The notes under the pieces were generated by a model. It had not been told where the DNA came from. It made no database searches and worked only from the letters and a program-made list of their open reading frames with translations. A stretch of 64,000 bases of DNA from Streptomyces sp. NBC_00568 (GTDB taxonomy: Bacteria > Actinomycetota > Actinomycetes > Streptomycetales > Streptomycetaceae): NCBI RefSeq assembly GCF_026341855.1, contig NZ_JAPENW010000001.1, forward strand, positions 1,116,001 to 1,180,000. The letters run 5' to 3'. Positions 7,522-17,544 of the stretch are shown piece by piece (within the stretch, counting starts at the first letter, position 1; each line of letters opens with the position of its first letter). The translations under genes and the position numbers were made by a program.

Positions 7522-10500
7522 TTACGAGCGCGGCTTCTCGCGCATCTCGTACGTCGCGATGACGTCGTCGACCTTGATGTCGTTGAAGTTGCCGAGGTTG
7601 ATACCGCCCTCGAACCCTTCGCGGATCTCGGTGACGTCGTCCTTGAAGCGACGCAGCCCGGAGATGTTGAGGCTCTCCGCGATGACCTTGCCGTCGCGGA
7701 TGAGGCGCGCCTTGGTGTTGCGCTTGACCTCGCCCGAGCGGACCAGGACACCGGCGATGTTGCCCAGCTTGGACGACTTGAAGACCTCGCGGATCTCCGC
7801 CGTGCCGAGCTCGACCTCCTCGTACTCCGGCTTGAGCATGCCCTTGAGGGCCGCCTCGATCTCCTCGATGGCCTGGTAGATCACCGAGTAGTACCGGACG
7901 TCGACGCCCTCGCGCTCCGCCATCTGCGCCGCGCGGCCCGCAGCGCGGACGTTGAAGCCGATGACGATGGCGTCGGAGCCGGTCGCCAGGTTGATGTCGG
8001 ACTCGGTGACCGCACCCACACCGCGGTGCAGGACACGGATGTCGACCTCTTCGCCGACGTCGAGCTGGAGCAGCGAGGACTCGAGAGCCTCCACCGAACC
8101 GGACGCGTCGCCCTTGATGATGAGGTTGAGTTCCTGCACCAGACCGGCCTTGAGGGCCTCGTCCAGGTTCTCCAGGGAGAACCGGACACCCCGGCGGGCG
8201 AAGTTGGCGTTGCGCTCGCGCGCCGCCCGCTTCTCGGCGATCTGACGCGCCGTGCGGTCCTCGTCGACAACCAGGAAGTTGTCGCCGGCGCCCGGGACGT
8301 TGGTGAGACCCAGGACCAGGACGGGGGTCGACGGACCCGCTTCCTCGACGTTGTTGCCGTTGTCGTCGAGCATCGCCCGGACACGGCCGTACGCGTCGCC
8401 GACCACCATGGTGTCGCCGATGCGCAGCGTGCCGCGCTGGACCAGGACCGTCGAAACGGCACCGCGGCCGCGGTCGAGGTGGGACTCGATCGCAATACCC
8501 TGCGCGTCCTGCTCCGGGTTGGCCCGCAGGTCGAGCGAGGCGTCCGCGGTCAGGACCACGGCCTCCAGCAGGCTCTCGATGTTGAGGCCCTGCTTGGCGG
8601 AGATGTCGACGAACATCGTGTCGCCGCCGTACTCCTCGGCCACCAGACCGAACTCGGTGAGCTGACCGCGCACCTTGGTCGGGTCCGCGCCCTCGACGTC
8701 GATCTTGTTGACCGCGACCACGATCGGCACGTCGGCCGCCTTGGCGTGGTTCAGCGCCTCGATCGTCTGGGGCATCACGCCGTCGTTGGCCGCCACCACG
8801 AGGATCGCGATGTCGGTCGACTTGGCACCACGGGCACGCATGGCGGTGAACGCCTCGTGACCGGGGGTGTCGATGAAGGTGATCCTGCGCTCTTCACCGT
8901 TGACCTCGGTCGCGACCTGGTACGCACCGATGTGCTGCGTGATACCGCCGGCCTCGCCCGCGACGACGTTCGTCTTGCGGATGGTGTCGAGAAGGCGGGT
9001 CTTACCGTGGTCGACGTGACCCATGACGGTCACGACCGGCGGACGGACCACGAGGTCGTCCTCGTCGCCCTCGTCCTCGCCGAACTCGATGTCGAAGGAC
9101 TCGAGCAGCTCGCGGTCCTCCTCCTCGGGGCTGACGATCTCGAGGACGAAGTTCATCTCGTCCGCGAGGAGCTTCAGCGTCTCGTCGGAGACGGACTGCG
9201 TGGCAGTGACCATCTCGCCGAGGTTCATCATCACGCCGACGAGCGACGCCGGGTTGGCGCCGATCTTCTCCGCGAAGTCGGTGAGGGACGCACCGCGCGA
9301 CAGGCGGACGGACTGTCCGTTGCCGCGAGGCAGCATCACGCCGCCGACCGACGGGGCCTGCATGGCCTCGTACTCCTGGCGCCTCTGCCGCTTCGACTTG
9401 CGACCACGACGCGCCGGACCGCCGGGACGGCCGAACGCACCCTGTGTGCCACCACGGCCACCGGGACCACCCGGACGACCGCCGAAGCCGGGACGGCCAC
9501 CGCCGCCACCACCGGGACCACCGGGACGACCGGCGAAGCCGCCGCCGCCACCGCCGGGACCGGCCGGACGACCGGCGAAACCGCCACCGCCGCCACCGGG
9601 ACGACCGGCGAAGCCGCCGCCACCCGGACGACCGCCGCCGCCACCGGGACCACCGGGACGACCGCCGCCGCCACCGGGACCACGGCCACCGGGGCCGCCA
9701 CCGGGACGCGGGCTGCCCGCGGCAGGACGCTGAGGCATCATGCCGGGGTTCGGACGGTTACCGCCCGGAGCGCCACCGGGACGCGGAGCCTGCGGACGGG
9801 GCATGCCGCCCGGAGTGGGACGGGCACCGCCCGGACCGCCCTGCGGACGCGGAGCGCCGCCGGGACCGCCCTGGGGACGGGGAGCACGGTCCTGGCCGCC
9901 TGCGCCCTGCGGACGCGGGCCGCCGGGGGCACCGGCGCCACCGGGACGCGGGGCACCGCCCGGACGAGGCGTCTGCGGACGCGCCATGCCGGTGGAGCCA
10001 CCAGAGGTGAACGGGTTGTTGCCCGGACGGGGACCGGCCGGACGGGCACCGGGACGCGGAGCCTGGCCGCCGGGACGCGGGGCGCCCTGACGGTCGCCGC
10101 GCTCGGGACGGTCACCGCGCTCGGGACGGTCGCCACGACCCTGACCACCCTGACCGGGACCACCGGCCGGACGGGCACCGGGACGCGGAGCCTGACCGGC
10201 GGGACGCGGGGCGCCCGGACGGGGACCCGCGGCGGGAGCCGAGGGGGCCGACGGCGCCGACGGAGGCGCGGTGAACTCGGCCGCGACCGGAGCCGGAGCC
10301 GCCGGAGCGGGCTTCGGAGCCGGCTTGGGACCCGGAGTCGGGCGCGGACCCGCAGCGGCCGGGGTGACCGGAGCAGCCGCGGGCTTCTCGGCCGCGGCCG
10401 GCTTCGGGGCCGGCGGGCGCGGGGCGGCCGGACGGGCAGCCTGCGCCGGAGAGGGGGCGCCCGGCTTGGCCGGGGCAGCCTTGCGGGGGGCGGGCTTGCC

Positions 10501-10668
10501 GCCACCGTTGCCCTGCTGGAGGGCATCTGTCAGTTTGCGTACGACGGGGGCCTCGATCGTCGAGGACGCCGAACGGACGAATTCACCGAGTTCTTGGAGC
10601 TTGGCCATGACGACCTTGCTCTCTACGCCGAACTCCTTGGCGAGTTCGTATACCCGGACCTTAGCCAC
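7522..10668 (-). CDS. infB: Translation initiation factor IF-2
   Basis: GTPase that delivers initiator fMet-tRNA to the 30S subunit and promotes subunit joining. 1048 residues. The N-terminal domain starts [18 protein letters not shown]; a long low-complexity Gly/Pro/Arg/Ala linker (residues about 60-430, partly [13 protein letters not shown] repeats) follows; then the G domain with GHVDHGKT (G1), DTPGHEAF (G3) and NKID (G4), and domains II-IV ending in [10 protein letters not shown]. The start is GTG 10668, with AAAAGGAG 4 bases upstream. The long linker is typical of high-GC actinobacteria. It lies downstream of nusA-ylxR and ends at a strong terminator. Confidence 0.97.
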   Translation of the reverse strand: MAKVRVYELAKEFGVESKVVMAKLQELGEFVRSASSTIEAPVVRKLTDALQQGNGGGKPAPRKAAPAKPGAPSPAQAARPAAPRPPAPKPAAAEKPAAAPVTPAAAGPRPTPGPKPAPKPAPAAPAPVAAEFTAPPSAPSAPSAPAAGPRPGAPRPAGQAPRPGARPAGGPGQGGQGRGDRPERGDRPERGDRQGAPRPGGQAPRPGARPAGPRPGNNPFTSGGSTGMARPQTPRPGGAPRPGGAGAPGGPRPQGAGGQDRAPRPQGGPGGAPRPQGGPGGARPTPGGMPRPQAPRPGGAPGGNRPNPGMMPQRPAAGSPRPGGGPGGRGPGGGGGRPGGPGGGGGRPGGGGFAGRPGGGGGGFAGRPAGPGGGGGGFAGRPGGPGGGGGGRPGFGGRPGGPGGRGGTQGAFGRPGGPARRGRKSKRQRRQEYEAMQAPSVGGVMLPRGNGQSVRLSRGASLTDFAEKIGANPASLVGVMMNLGEMVTATQSVSDETLKLLADEMNFVLEIVSPEEEDRELLESFDIEFGEDEGDEDDLVVRPPVVTVMGHVDHGKTRLLDTIRKTNVVAGEAGGITQHIGAYQVATEVNGEERRITFIDTPGHEAFTAMRARGAKSTDIAILVVAANDGVMPQTIEALNHAKAADVPIVVAVNKIDVEGADPTKVRGQLTEFGLVAEEYGGDTMFVDISAKQGLNIESLLEAVVLTADASLDLRANPEQDAQGIAIESHLDRGRGAVSTVLVQRGTLRIGDTMVVGDAYGRVRAMLDDNGNNVEEAGPSTPVLVLGLTNVPGAGDNFLVVDEDRTARQIAEKRAARERNANFARRGVRFSLENLDEALKAGLVQELNLIIKGDASGSVEALESSLLQLDVGEEVDIRVLHRGVGAVTESDINLATGSDAIVIGFNVRAAGRAAQMAEREGVDVRYYSVIYQAIEEIEAALKGMLKPEYEEVELGTAEIREVFKSSKLGNIAGVLVRSGEVKRNTKARLIRDGKVIAESLNISGLRRFKDDVTEIREGFEGGINLGNFNDIKVDDVIATYEMREKPRS

Positions 10669-10720
10669 TTCGCTCCTTTTAGGTCCGGGTCTGCGTCCGG
10701 ACCGTCGCTACTTCATGGGC

Positions 10721-10753
10721 GTACTCATCGCGTGCTCATCGAGTGCTCATCGC
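10721..10753. repeat. Three 11-bp direct repeats in the infB leader
   Basis: Three near-identical tandem units (GTACTCATCGC, GTGCTCATCGA, GTGCTCATCGC) in the ylxR-infB gap, 53 to 85 bases before the infB start. Function unknown; possibly only slippage. Confidence 0.6.
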
Positions 10754-10816
10754 AATCTCGACCTACTTCCAACTCGCGGAATACCAGGGCCGCACGGGGG
10801 TTCCGCACGACGCTTC

Positions 10817-11095
10817 TTACGGGTTTGCCTGCTCGACGTAGAGGCGCAGCGCCTCGGTGTCGAGCGGTCCCGGGGCGCGCAGCGCCCGTGGGATCGCCCG
10901 GCGGCGGACCGCCAGATCGAGACAGACCAGGGCGGGGTGCACGTACGCACCCCGGCCGGGCAGCGTACCGCGAGGATCGGGGGCGCATTCGCCCTCGACC
11001 GCCACGATGCGCAGCAAGTCTCTCTTGGCCGCTCGCTCCCGGCACCCCACACAGGTGCGTTCAGGGCATGCGCGGGCTCGCGTCCGGCCAGACAC
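10817..11095 (-). CDS. ylxR: YlxR/RnpM family RNA-binding protein (DUF448)
   Basis: 92 residues with the family signature CVGCRERAAKRDLLRIV near the N-terminus, GRGAYVHP in the middle, and C-terminal DTEALRLYVEQ. YlxR is a small nucleic-acid-binding protein; in Bacillus it has been reported to bind RNase P RNA and modulate RNase P. It sits in its usual place between nusA and infB. The start is GTG 11095; GGAGG is about 12 bases upstream, a loose spacing, so translation may be modest or coupled to nusA. Confidence 0.9.
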   Translation of the reverse strand: MSGRTRARACPERTCVGCRERAAKRDLLRIVAVEGECAPDPRGTLPGRGAYVHPALVCLDLAVRRRAIPRALRAPGPLDTEALRLYVEQANP

Positions 11096-11197
11096 TCTTA
11101 AGTCTACCTCCCCGTACCGACCTCACCCCTTTGGGGCAAAAATCGAACGGTTGTTGTCGTGATGTAAGCGATCTACGGCTCGGATCTATTCCCCGGA

Positions 11198-12196
11198 CTA
11201 CTCGCCGCGCTGCTCGGCGGGCTGCTCGGTGTCCGGACGGATGTCGATCCGCCAGCCCGTGAGGCGGGCGGCGAGGCGGGCGTTCTGGCCCTCCTTGCCG
11301 ATCGCCAGCGACAGCTGGTAGTCGGGAACCGTCACGCGCGCGGACCGGGCCGCGAGGTCGACGACCTCGACCTTGGAGACACGGGCCGGGGAGAGCGCGT
11401 TCGCCACCATGTCGGCCGGATCGTCCGACCAGTCGACGATGTCGATCTTCTCGCCGTTCAGTTCGGCCATCACGTTGCGGACCCGGCCGCCCATGGGGCC
11501 GATGCAGGCGCCCTTGGCGTTCAGACCGCTGCGGGTGGACCGGACGGCGATCTTCGTACGGTGGCCGGCCTCGCGGGCGATGGCCGCGATCTCGACGGAA
11601 CCGTCGGCGATCTCAGGCACCTCGAGCGCGAAGAGCTTCTTCACGAGGTTGGGGTGCGTACGGGACAGGGTCACGGACGGACCGCGGACACCCTTCGCCA
11701 CCCGTACGACGTACGAGCGCAGGCGCAGGCCGTGCTCGTAGTTCTCGCCGGGGACCTGCTCCTGCACCGGCAGGATGGCCTCCAGCTTGCCGATGTCGAC
11801 AAGCACGTTCTTCGGGTCGCGGCCCTGCTGGACCACGCCGGTCACGATGTCGCCCTCACGGCCCGCGTACTCGCCGAGGGTCGCGTCGTCCTCGGCGTCA
11901 CGCAGGCGCTGCAGGATGACCTGCTTGGCGGTGGTCGCGGCGATCCGGCCGAACCCCGACGGGGTGTCGTCGAACTCGCGCGCCTCCTGCCCCTCCTCCA
12001 GATCCTCGGGATCCTCCTTCGCCCACACGGTCACATGACCGGTCTCCCGGTCGAGTTTCACGCGCGCACGCCTGCGGCTTCCCTCGGTGCGGTGGTAGGC
12101 GATGAGGAGGGCCGACTCGATCGCCTCGACCAGCAGGTCGAAGGAGATCTCCTTCTCCCGTACCAAACCCCGCAGGGCACTCATGTCGATGTCCAC
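11198..12196 (-). CDS. nusA: Transcription termination/antitermination factor NusA
   Basis: Binds RNA polymerase and nascent RNA and tunes pausing, termination and antitermination. 332 residues: N-terminal polymerase-binding domain ([18 protein letters not shown]), an S1 domain ([11 protein letters not shown]), and KH domains ([35 protein letters not shown]). It lacks the acidic C-terminal repeats of E. coli NusA, as usual in Gram-positives. It starts at GTG 12196 with GAGGAGG 8 bases upstream, the ribosome site lying inside the end of rimP; only 2 bases separate the two genes. Confidence 0.97.
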   Translation of the reverse strand: MDIDMSALRGLVREKEISFDLLVEAIESALLIAYHRTEGSRRRARVKLDRETGHVTVWAKEDPEDLEEGQEAREFDDTPSGFGRIAATTAKQVILQRLRDAEDDATLGEYAGREGDIVTGVVQQGRDPKNVLVDIGKLEAILPVQEQVPGENYEHGLRLRSYVVRVAKGVRGPSVTLSRTHPNLVKKLFALEVPEIADGSVEIAAIAREAGHRTKIAVRSTRSGLNAKGACIGPMGGRVRNVMAELNGEKIDIVDWSDDPADMVANALSPARVSKVEVVDLAARSARVTVPDYQLSLAIGKEGQNARLAARLTGWRIDIRPDTEQPAEQRGE

Positions 12197-12198
12197 GG

Positions 12199-12696
12199 CT
12201 ACGCCTCCTCTTCCTTCTTGTCCTTGCGGTTGAACTCGACCTGGACGCGGGCCTTGACGATGTCCTCGAAGGCGAGCCGCTTGGCGGTGGGCTTGCGCCC
12301 CTTCACGCCCGGCACTTCGACATCGAGACCGTCGTCCTCGACCAGCAGGATCCGGGCGAGCAGTTCGCCGCCTTCCGCGAGCTGGAACTTCACCAGGCGG
12401 TCGGTGGCGCGTACGTAATGGCGGTGTTCCTTGAGCTCGCGCTCGGCACCGGGGGTTCCGACCTCGAGGGTGTATTCACCCGCACCCATCGCGTCCGTCT
12501 CGTCGAGCTTCGCCGAGAGCGCGCGGCTCACATCGGCGATCGCGTCCAGGTCGGCACCCTCGTCCGAGTCCACGACGACGCGCAGAACACGCTTGCGGCC
12601 TACGGACTCCACTTCGATCTCTTCCAGATCGAGGCCCTGGGAGCTCACGAGCGGATCCAGGAGTTCTCGCAGCCTCTCGCTCTGGGTCGTGCTCAT
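12199..12696 (-). CDS. rimP: Ribosome maturation factor RimP
   Basis: Needed for 30S subunit assembly. 165 residues: an N-terminal alpha/beta domain ([23 protein letters not shown], then RVVVDSD), a central [16 protein letters not shown], the family hallmark [15 protein letters not shown], and a small SH3-like C-terminal domain with a charged tail. ATG 12696 is preceded by GAGGAG at 8 bases. It is the first gene of the rimP-nusA-ylxR-infB run; the 250 bases upstream, shared with a divergent lipoprotein gene, should hold the promoter. Confidence 0.95.
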   Translation of the reverse strand: MSTTQSERLRELLDPLVSSQGLDLEEIEVESVGRKRVLRVVVDSDEGADLDAIADVSRALSAKLDETDAMGAGEYTLEVGTPGAERELKEHRHYVRATDRLVKFQLAEGGELLARILLVEDDGLDVEVPGVKGRKPTAKRLAFEDIVKARVQVEFNRKDKKEEEA

Positions 12697-12948
12697 CCGG
12701 GTGACTCCTCGGCCGCGTGTGCTGTTGTGGGTTGGTCGCGTGTCAGGTCAAAGGGTATCCGGTCGCGGAGGGTGTTGCCGTCCACCGGGACGGGTGCGCT
12801 TGCCCCGACTCGTCCCGGAGGACGTCCGTGAAATCGCGCCGGAGACAGATGGGAGAGAGCCGCTGGGCGGTGATCGGCCGATGCGCGGGTACCGTGATCA
12901 CGGGCAGCTCGCCCATACATTCGTACGAGCCCTCCGAGGACGTCTGCC

Positions 12949-13536
12949 GTGTCGTTCCCCCTGCCGTCGCGCACCCCGTCGGGTCCGCGCCGAAGGACCC
13001 TGCTCGCGGCCGCCGCGGGCACCTTCGCGCTCGCGGGCTGTTCCACTCCCGAGCCGTCCAGCGACACGACGGGCGGCAGCCCCTCGGCCGCGGACCGGGC
13101 ACGCGCGCGTGCGGCCCGCGACAGCACGACGCTGGCCGGCCGGTACACCGCGGTGATCGCCGCCCATCCCGACCTGGAGGAACGGCTGGCCCCGCTGCGG
13201 GCCGAGGCCGTCCGGCACGCGAAGGCGTTCGGGGCCGGCAGCGGCGGAGCGTCGGCGTCCTCGTCGCCCTCGGCGCCGAACTCGGCATCCGCCTCCGCCT
13301 CGGCATCCGCTTCGGCGTCGGCCTCCGGATCGGCTTCCGCGTCGGCGAGCGCCTCCCCCGGCGTCGCGGACCGGCCCAAGGACGCGCTCGCCGACCTCGC
13401 CTCCGCCGAGCTCGCGCTCGCCGACGAGCGGACACAGGCCCTGGTGGAGGTTCCCGGCGAGCTGGCCAGGCTGCTCGCCTCGGTGGCGGCGGCCGGGGCG
13501 GCCCACGCGTTTCTGCTGACGAAGGCGGCGAAGTGA
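12949..13536 (+). CDS. Small secreted lipoprotein of unknown function with Ser-Ala repeat linker
   Basis: 195 residues from GTG 12949. The N-terminus has RRR then a hydrophobic stretch ending in the lipobox LAGC (Cys31), so it should be exported, possibly by Tat, and lipid-anchored. The mature part has two helical blocks (about 50-100 and 140-195) joined by an almost pure Ser-Ala low-complexity linker (about residues 110-137). No enzyme motif is visible. Its stop overlaps the start of the DUF4439 gene (GTGA), so the two are translationally coupled and may work together. The pair sits divergently from rimP. I do not recognise its function. Confidence 0.8.
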   Translation: MSFPLPSRTPSGPRRRTLLAAAAGTFALAGCSTPEPSSDTTGGSPSAADRARARAARDSTTLAGRYTAVIAAHPDLEERLAPLRAEAVRHAKAFGAGSGGASASSSPSAPNSASASASASASASASGSASASASASPGVADRPKDALADLASAELALADERTQALVEVPGELARLLASVAAAGAAHAFLLTKAAK

Positions 13537-14006
13537 GCGAGCGGAACAGGACCGAGGAAGCCGAGCTCAAGGCTCTGCAGGCCGCGTTGGGCGCCGAACA
13601 CGCGGCCGTCTACGGCTACGGCGTCGTCGGCGGCCGGATCGGTGAGGCCCGGCGGTCGGACGCCCGGTCGGCGTACGACGCCCATCGGGCCCGCCGGGAC
13701 GAGCTGGCGCGGGCGGTGCGGGACCTGGGCGGGACGCCCGAGGCCGCGTCGGCCGCGTACGTGCTGCCGTTCCCGGTGAAGGACTCCGCCACGGCCGTAC
13801 GGTTCGCGGCCGAGCTGGAGGAGCGGGTGGCCGCCGTGTACTCCGACCTCGTACGCGCCGCCACGGGCGACCGGCGGCGCTCGGCGGCCGGGGCGCTGCG
13901 GGAAGCGGCGGTCCGCGCGGTGCGCTGGAGCGGCGAGAGCGTAGCCTTCCCTGGGCTCGCCGAGCGGGCGGGCACCCCGTCCGCCACGGCGCCCTCGCCG
14001 ACGTAA
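13533..14006 (+). CDS. Ferritin-like-fold DUF4439 protein
   Basis: 157 residues from GTG 13533, overlapping the lipoprotein stop by 4 bases. The sequence EEAELKALQAALGAEHAAVYGYGVVGGRI and the later ELEERVAAVYSDLVRAAT match the four-helix DUF4439 family, a ferritin/rubrerythrin-like fold; the paired Glu/His positions (ALGAEHAAVYGYG, ELEERVAA) could bind a metal, but the full di-iron set is not evident to me. No signal peptide. Longer reading frames upstream are shadows of the lipoprotein gene. Function unknown. Confidence 0.8.
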   Translation: MSERNRTEEAELKALQAALGAEHAAVYGYGVVGGRIGEARRSDARSAYDAHRARRDELARAVRDLGGTPEAASAAYVLPFPVKDSATAVRFAAELEERVAAVYSDLVRAATGDRRRSAAGALREAAVRAVRWSGESVAFPGLAERAGTPSATAPSPT

Positions 14007-14033
14007 CGCGACCTGAGAGGAAACATCTCGCGC

Positions 14034-14972
14034 ATGGACTCGCGCATGGCCTTCGAACCGCCGCAGCGCCTTCTTCGGGCGCTCGGCGAGACCCGGCGAA
14101 CCGGGTCGGAGGGGGCCGACGAGGCCGACGAGTGGCTGGAGAAGCTGCCCGAGCTGGCCCGACAGGCCGTCGATCTGCGCGAGTTGACCGTGGAGCGGGT
14201 ACAGGCACCGGGTGGCCGCAGCAGTCTGGTCCTCCTGGTGCGGCAGCACGACGGGACGCCCGCCGTGCTGAAGCTGGCGCCCGAGCGGGCGCGTCCGGAG
14301 AGCGAGCGGGCCGCGCTCGCCCACTGGGACGGCCGGGGCGCGGTCCGTCTTCTCGACCCCGGCGACTCCCACGGTGTCCTGCTGCTGGAGCGGCTGCAAC
14401 CGGACCTGTCGGTGCGGTCCCTGCCCGAGGCGAAGGCGCTGCTGGAGGCGGCGGGGACGTTGCGTCGGCTGTGGGTCGAGCCGCCCGCCGGCCATGTCTT
14501 CGAGACCGTCGCGGAGCGGACCGGGCGGCAGGCCGAGGCGATGCGGGCCGCGGCCGGTGACGAAGCCGGGGCCGAGGTCGGCGCCCTGGTCGACGCGGCG
14601 CTCGCGGCCCGGGACGAGCTGCTGGCCGGGCCGCCCGAGGCACGGCTGCTGCACGGCACCTTCCGGCAGAGCAAGGTGCTCGCCGGGGAACGCGCGCCCT
14701 GGCTGGCCGTGGGACCGGACCCGGTGGTCGGCGAGTGCGCGTTCGACCTCGCCCGGCTGGTCCGCGACCGGGTGGAGGACCTCATCGCGTCGCCCTCGGG
14801 GCCCTCGATCACCCGGCGCCGGGTCAAGCGGCTCGCCGAGTCCCTGGAGGTGGACCAGGAGCGGCTGCGCGGCTGGACGCTGTTCCGCGCGGTCGAGTCG
14901 GGCGTCCGGGCGGGCCGGGTCGGCCGGCTCCGGGACGCCGAACTGCTCCTCGAGTTCGCCGGCTGGCTCTAG
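14034..14972 (+). CDS. Degenerate aminoglycoside phosphotransferase/kinase-fold protein
   Basis: 312 residues with the APH-type protein-kinase-like fold: VLK (Lys80, ATP-binding lysine), HGVLLLERL hinge, and a C-lobe LLHGTFRQSKVL followed by VGPDPVVGECAFDLARLV. In active enzymes the catalytic loop reads HGDxxxxN and the metal loop D-P; here the catalytic Asp is Thr209 (HGT) and the usual Asn is Lys. It is therefore probably a pseudokinase or a binding protein rather than a resistance enzyme. It starts 28 bases after the DUF4439 gene and is likely in the same transcript. A second ATG at 14046 is possible. Confidence 0.8.
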   Translation: MDSRMAFEPPQRLLRALGETRRTGSEGADEADEWLEKLPELARQAVDLRELTVERVQAPGGRSSLVLLVRQHDGTPAVLKLAPERARPESERAALAHWDGRGAVRLLDPGDSHGVLLLERLQPDLSVRSLPEAKALLEAAGTLRRLWVEPPAGHVFETVAERTGRQAEAMRAAAGDEAGAEVGALVDAALAARDELLAGPPEARLLHGTFRQSKVLAGERAPWLAVGPDPVVGECAFDLARLVRDRVEDLIASPSGPSITRRRVKRLAESLEVDQERLRGWTLFRAVESGVRAGRVGRLRDAELLLEFAGWL

Positions 14973-14981
14973 CCCCGACCA

Positions 14982-15379
14982 CCGCCCGGCGGTGCCGAGT
15001 GCGAGGTACGCGACCGTCATGGCGAGCGCCTTCGGCCTCGACTGCCGCCCTGCGGCGGCGAGTTCGACGACCTCGACCGTCGCGACGAGCACCCCCGGCC
15101 ACGACCACCGCCCCGCCGCGGCGAGTCCGAGGTACACGACCGTCGTGACAAGCACCCTCGGCCACGACTACGGCCCTGCGGCAGCGAGTTCGACGACCTC
15201 GACCGTCGTGACAAGCACCCCCGGCCACGACCACCGCCCCGCCGCGGCGAGTCCGAGGTACACGACCGTCGTGACGAGCACCCTCGGCCACGACTATGGC
15301 CCTGCGGCAGCGAGTTCGACGAACTCGACCGTCGTGACGAACTCCGGGCCGGACAGTGGTCCCGCCCGGCGGTGCCGAG
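14982..15379. repeat. 63-bp tandem minisatellite with alternating A/B units, flanked by an 18-bp direct repeat
   Basis: Units begin CGACCGTC at 15011, 15074, 15137, 15200, 15263 and 15326 (last partial), exactly 63 bp apart. Units 1, 3 and 5 (type A, ending GCGAGTTCGACGA) alternate with 2 and 4 (type B, ending GCGAGTCCGAGGTACA), giving a 126-bp higher-order period. The tract is bounded by the same 18 bases (CCGCCCGGCGGTGCCGAG) at 14982-14999 and 15362-15379. Because 63 is a multiple of 3 several frames stay open through it, but none has a ribosome site or convincing product. It fills the convergent gap between the kinase-fold gene and proS. Confidence 0.9.
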
Positions 15380-15443
15380 GTGGACGCGGCGAAGCTGCCG
15401 AAGGCGCCGGGCCCGCGGATGGACGGCCGGAGGCGGACGGGCC

Positions 15444-15471
15444 GACGCGGCGACGCGGCGACGCGGCGACG
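15444..15471. repeat. 8-bp tandem repeat GACGCGGC
   Basis: Three exact copies of GACGCGGC plus a degenerate fourth, in the same non-coding tract between the kinase-fold gene and proS. Confidence 0.7.
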
Positions 15472-15608
15472 GGCATACGGGCCGACGGCTGAAGTCCCAG
15501 GGGGCGATCGCGGACGAGTGGTCCGGCGAGGTGTCGACACCGGGACCCTGGCGGACCGCCGCAGGGGCACGCCCGCCGCCCGCCGGGGCCGCCCCCTCCC
15601 CACGACGC

Positions 15609-15668
15609 ACGGCTCACGGCTCACGGCTCACGGCTCACGGCTCACGGCTCACGGCTCACGGCTCATGG
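15609..15668. repeat. 7-bp tandem repeat GGCTCAC
   Basis: About eight copies of a 7-bp unit (GGCTCAC), the last changed to GGCTCAT. A simple-sequence tract 115 bases beyond the proS stop; probably formed by replication slippage. The rest of 15380-15720 shows no gene. Confidence 0.85.
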
Positions 15669-15723
15669 CGAGCGGGACGTTCTCTCACATCGCTCGCGGG
15701 CGGGAACCCGCGTGAGCGGAAAT

Positions 15724-15774
15724 GCCGGGCGGCGCCCACCTGCCTCGGAAGAGGCTCTGTGGGCGCCGCCGGGC
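15724..15774 (-). terminator. Hairpin terminator downstream of proS
   Basis: 16-bp stem with one mismatch (15724-15739 with 15759-15774), followed on the minus strand by CATTTCC, 8 bases past the proS stop. Confidence 0.75.
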
Positions 15775-15781
15775 GAAACGG

Positions 15782-17473
15782 CTACGCCGTCAGGCGGGCG
15801 ATCGCCTCGTCGACGGTCAGCTCCTCGCGCTCGCCGGTGCGGCGGTCCTTCAGCTCCACGACGCCCTCGGCCGAGCGGCGGCCGGCGACCAGGATCGTCG
15901 GTACGCCGATGAGCTCCGCGTCGGTGAACTTCACGCCCGGGGAGACGCCGGCGCGGTCGTCGACCAGGACGCGGACGCCCGCGGCCCCCAGCTTCTCGGA
16001 CACGTCGAGCGCCAGCTCGGTCTGCAGGGCCTTGCCCGCGGCGACCACGTGCACGTCGGCGGGAGCGATCTCCTTGGGCCAGCACAGGCCCTGGTCGTCC
16101 GCCGACTGCTCGGCCAGCGCGGCGACCGCGCGGGAGACACCGATGCCGTAGGAGCCCATGGTCACGCGGACCGGCTTGCCCTGCTGGCCGAGAACGTCGA
16201 GGCCGAAGGTGTCGGCGTACTTGCGGCCGAGCTGGAAGATGTGGCCGATCTCGATGGCGCGGTCCATCTTGAGGCCGGTGCCGCACGCCGGGCAGGGGTC
16301 GCCCTCCTCCACCACGACGACGTCGAGGTAGTCGTCGACCTCGAAGTCTCGGCCGGCCACGACGTTCTTCGCATGCGTGTTGATCTTGTTGGCGCCGGTG
16401 ATCCAGGCCGTGCCGGGGGCGACGCGCGGGTCGGCGATGTAGCGGACCTTCTCCAGGCCCTGCGGGCCGACGTAGCCGCGTACGAGATCCTCCCGGCCCT
16501 CGAAGTCCTCGGCCGTGACGAGCTCGACGACGGCCGGGGCGAGGTGCTCGCCCAGCTTGCCGAGGTCGACCTCGCGGTCGCCGGGGACCCCCACGGCCAC
16601 GATCTCGCCGTCGACCTTGACCAGCAGGTTCTTCAGGGTCGCCGAGGCGGGCACGCCGAGGTGCTCGGCGAGCGTCTCGATGGTCGGGGTGTCGGGGGTG
16701 TCCAGCTCCTCGACGGCGCCGTGCTCCTCGGAGACGGGCGTGAGCTTGAAGGTCACGGCCTCCGTGTTGGCGGCGTAGTCGCAGGCCGGGCAGTCCACGA
16801 AGGTGTCCTCACCGGCGGCGGCGGGCGCGAGGAACTCCTCGGAGGCCGAGCCGCCCATGGCGCCGGAGACGGCGGACACGATGCGGTAGTCGAGGCCGAT
16901 GCGCGCGAAGATCTTCTGGTAGGCCTCGCGGTGCAGGCCGTAGGACTCGGCGAGGCCCTCGTCCGTGATGTCGAAGGAGTACGAGTCCTTCATCTGGAAC
17001 TCGCGGCCGCGCAGCACGCCGGAGCGCGGACGGGCCTCGTCGCGGTACTTCGTCTGGATCTGGTACAGCATGACCGGCAGGTCCTTGTACGACGCCACCT
17101 GGTCCTTCACCACCAGGGTGAAGATCTCCTCGTGCGTCGGGCCGAGCAGGTACTCCGCGCCCTTGCGGTCCTTGAGACGGAAAAGGAGGTCGCCGTACTC
17201 CTCCCAGCGGGCCGAGGCCTCGTAGGGCTCCTTGGGCAGCAGGGCCGGCAGGAGGACCTCCTGGGCGCCGATCGCGTCCATCTCCTCGCGGACCACCCGG
17301 GAGATGTTGTCGAGGACCTTCTTGCCGAGCGGCAACCAGGTCCAGATGCCCGCGGCGTTGCGCCGCACGTACCCGGCGCGGACGAGCAGCTTGTGGCTGA
17401 GCGTCTCGGCATCCGCGGGGTCGTCACGCAATGTCTTGACCATCAAACGGGACATGCGCTGGACCTGGGCCAT
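15782..17473 (-). CDS. proS: Prolyl-tRNA synthetase
   Basis: Charges tRNA-Pro with proline. 563 residues, the long bacterial ProS form: class II motif 1 around [16 protein letters not shown], motif 2 in [20 protein letters not shown], a YbaK-like editing insertion in the middle (about residues 225-390, including [20 protein letters not shown]), motif 3 in [15 protein letters not shown], and a C-terminal anticodon-binding domain ([18 protein letters not shown]). ATG 17473 has AGGAG 10 bases upstream. It appears monocistronic, with its own terminator. Confidence 0.97.
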   Translation of the reverse strand: MAQVQRMSRLMVKTLRDDPADAETLSHKLLVRAGYVRRNAAGIWTWLPLGKKVLDNISRVVREEMDAIGAQEVLLPALLPKEPYEASARWEEYGDLLFRLKDRKGAEYLLGPTHEEIFTLVVKDQVASYKDLPVMLYQIQTKYRDEARPRSGVLRGREFQMKDSYSFDITDEGLAESYGLHREAYQKIFARIGLDYRIVSAVSGAMGGSASEEFLAPAAAGEDTFVDCPACDYAANTEAVTFKLTPVSEEHGAVEELDTPDTPTIETLAEHLGVPASATLKNLLVKVDGEIVAVGVPGDREVDLGKLGEHLAPAVVELVTAEDFEGREDLVRGYVGPQGLEKVRYIADPRVAPGTAWITGANKINTHAKNVVAGRDFEVDDYLDVVVVEEGDPCPACGTGLKMDRAIEIGHIFQLGRKYADTFGLDVLGQQGKPVRVTMGSYGIGVSRAVAALAEQSADDQGLCWPKEIAPADVHVVAAGKALQTELALDVSEKLGAAGVRVLVDDRAGVSPGVKFTDAELIGVPTILVAGRRSAEGVVELKDRRTGEREELTVDEAIARLTA

Positions 17474-17544
17474 GATTCTCGACTCCTGCTGCGTAAGGGT
17501 GATGCCAGGAGGTTAGCCGGGCAGCACCCGTCCCCGGAAATCCA

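Noticed and set aside
7297..11262. Plus-strand 1321-codon open frame opposite infB and neighbours
   Set aside because: It runs across several real genes and contains Thr/Ala/Gly low-complexity that mirrors the infB linker.
14034..14972. Aminoglycoside resistance kinase
   Set aside because: The catalytic Asp and Asn of the HGDxxxxN loop are absent, so resistance activity is not supported.
14982..15668. Possible CRISPR array
   Set aside because: Repeats are contiguous tandem units with no unique spacers of constant length and no cas genes nearby.
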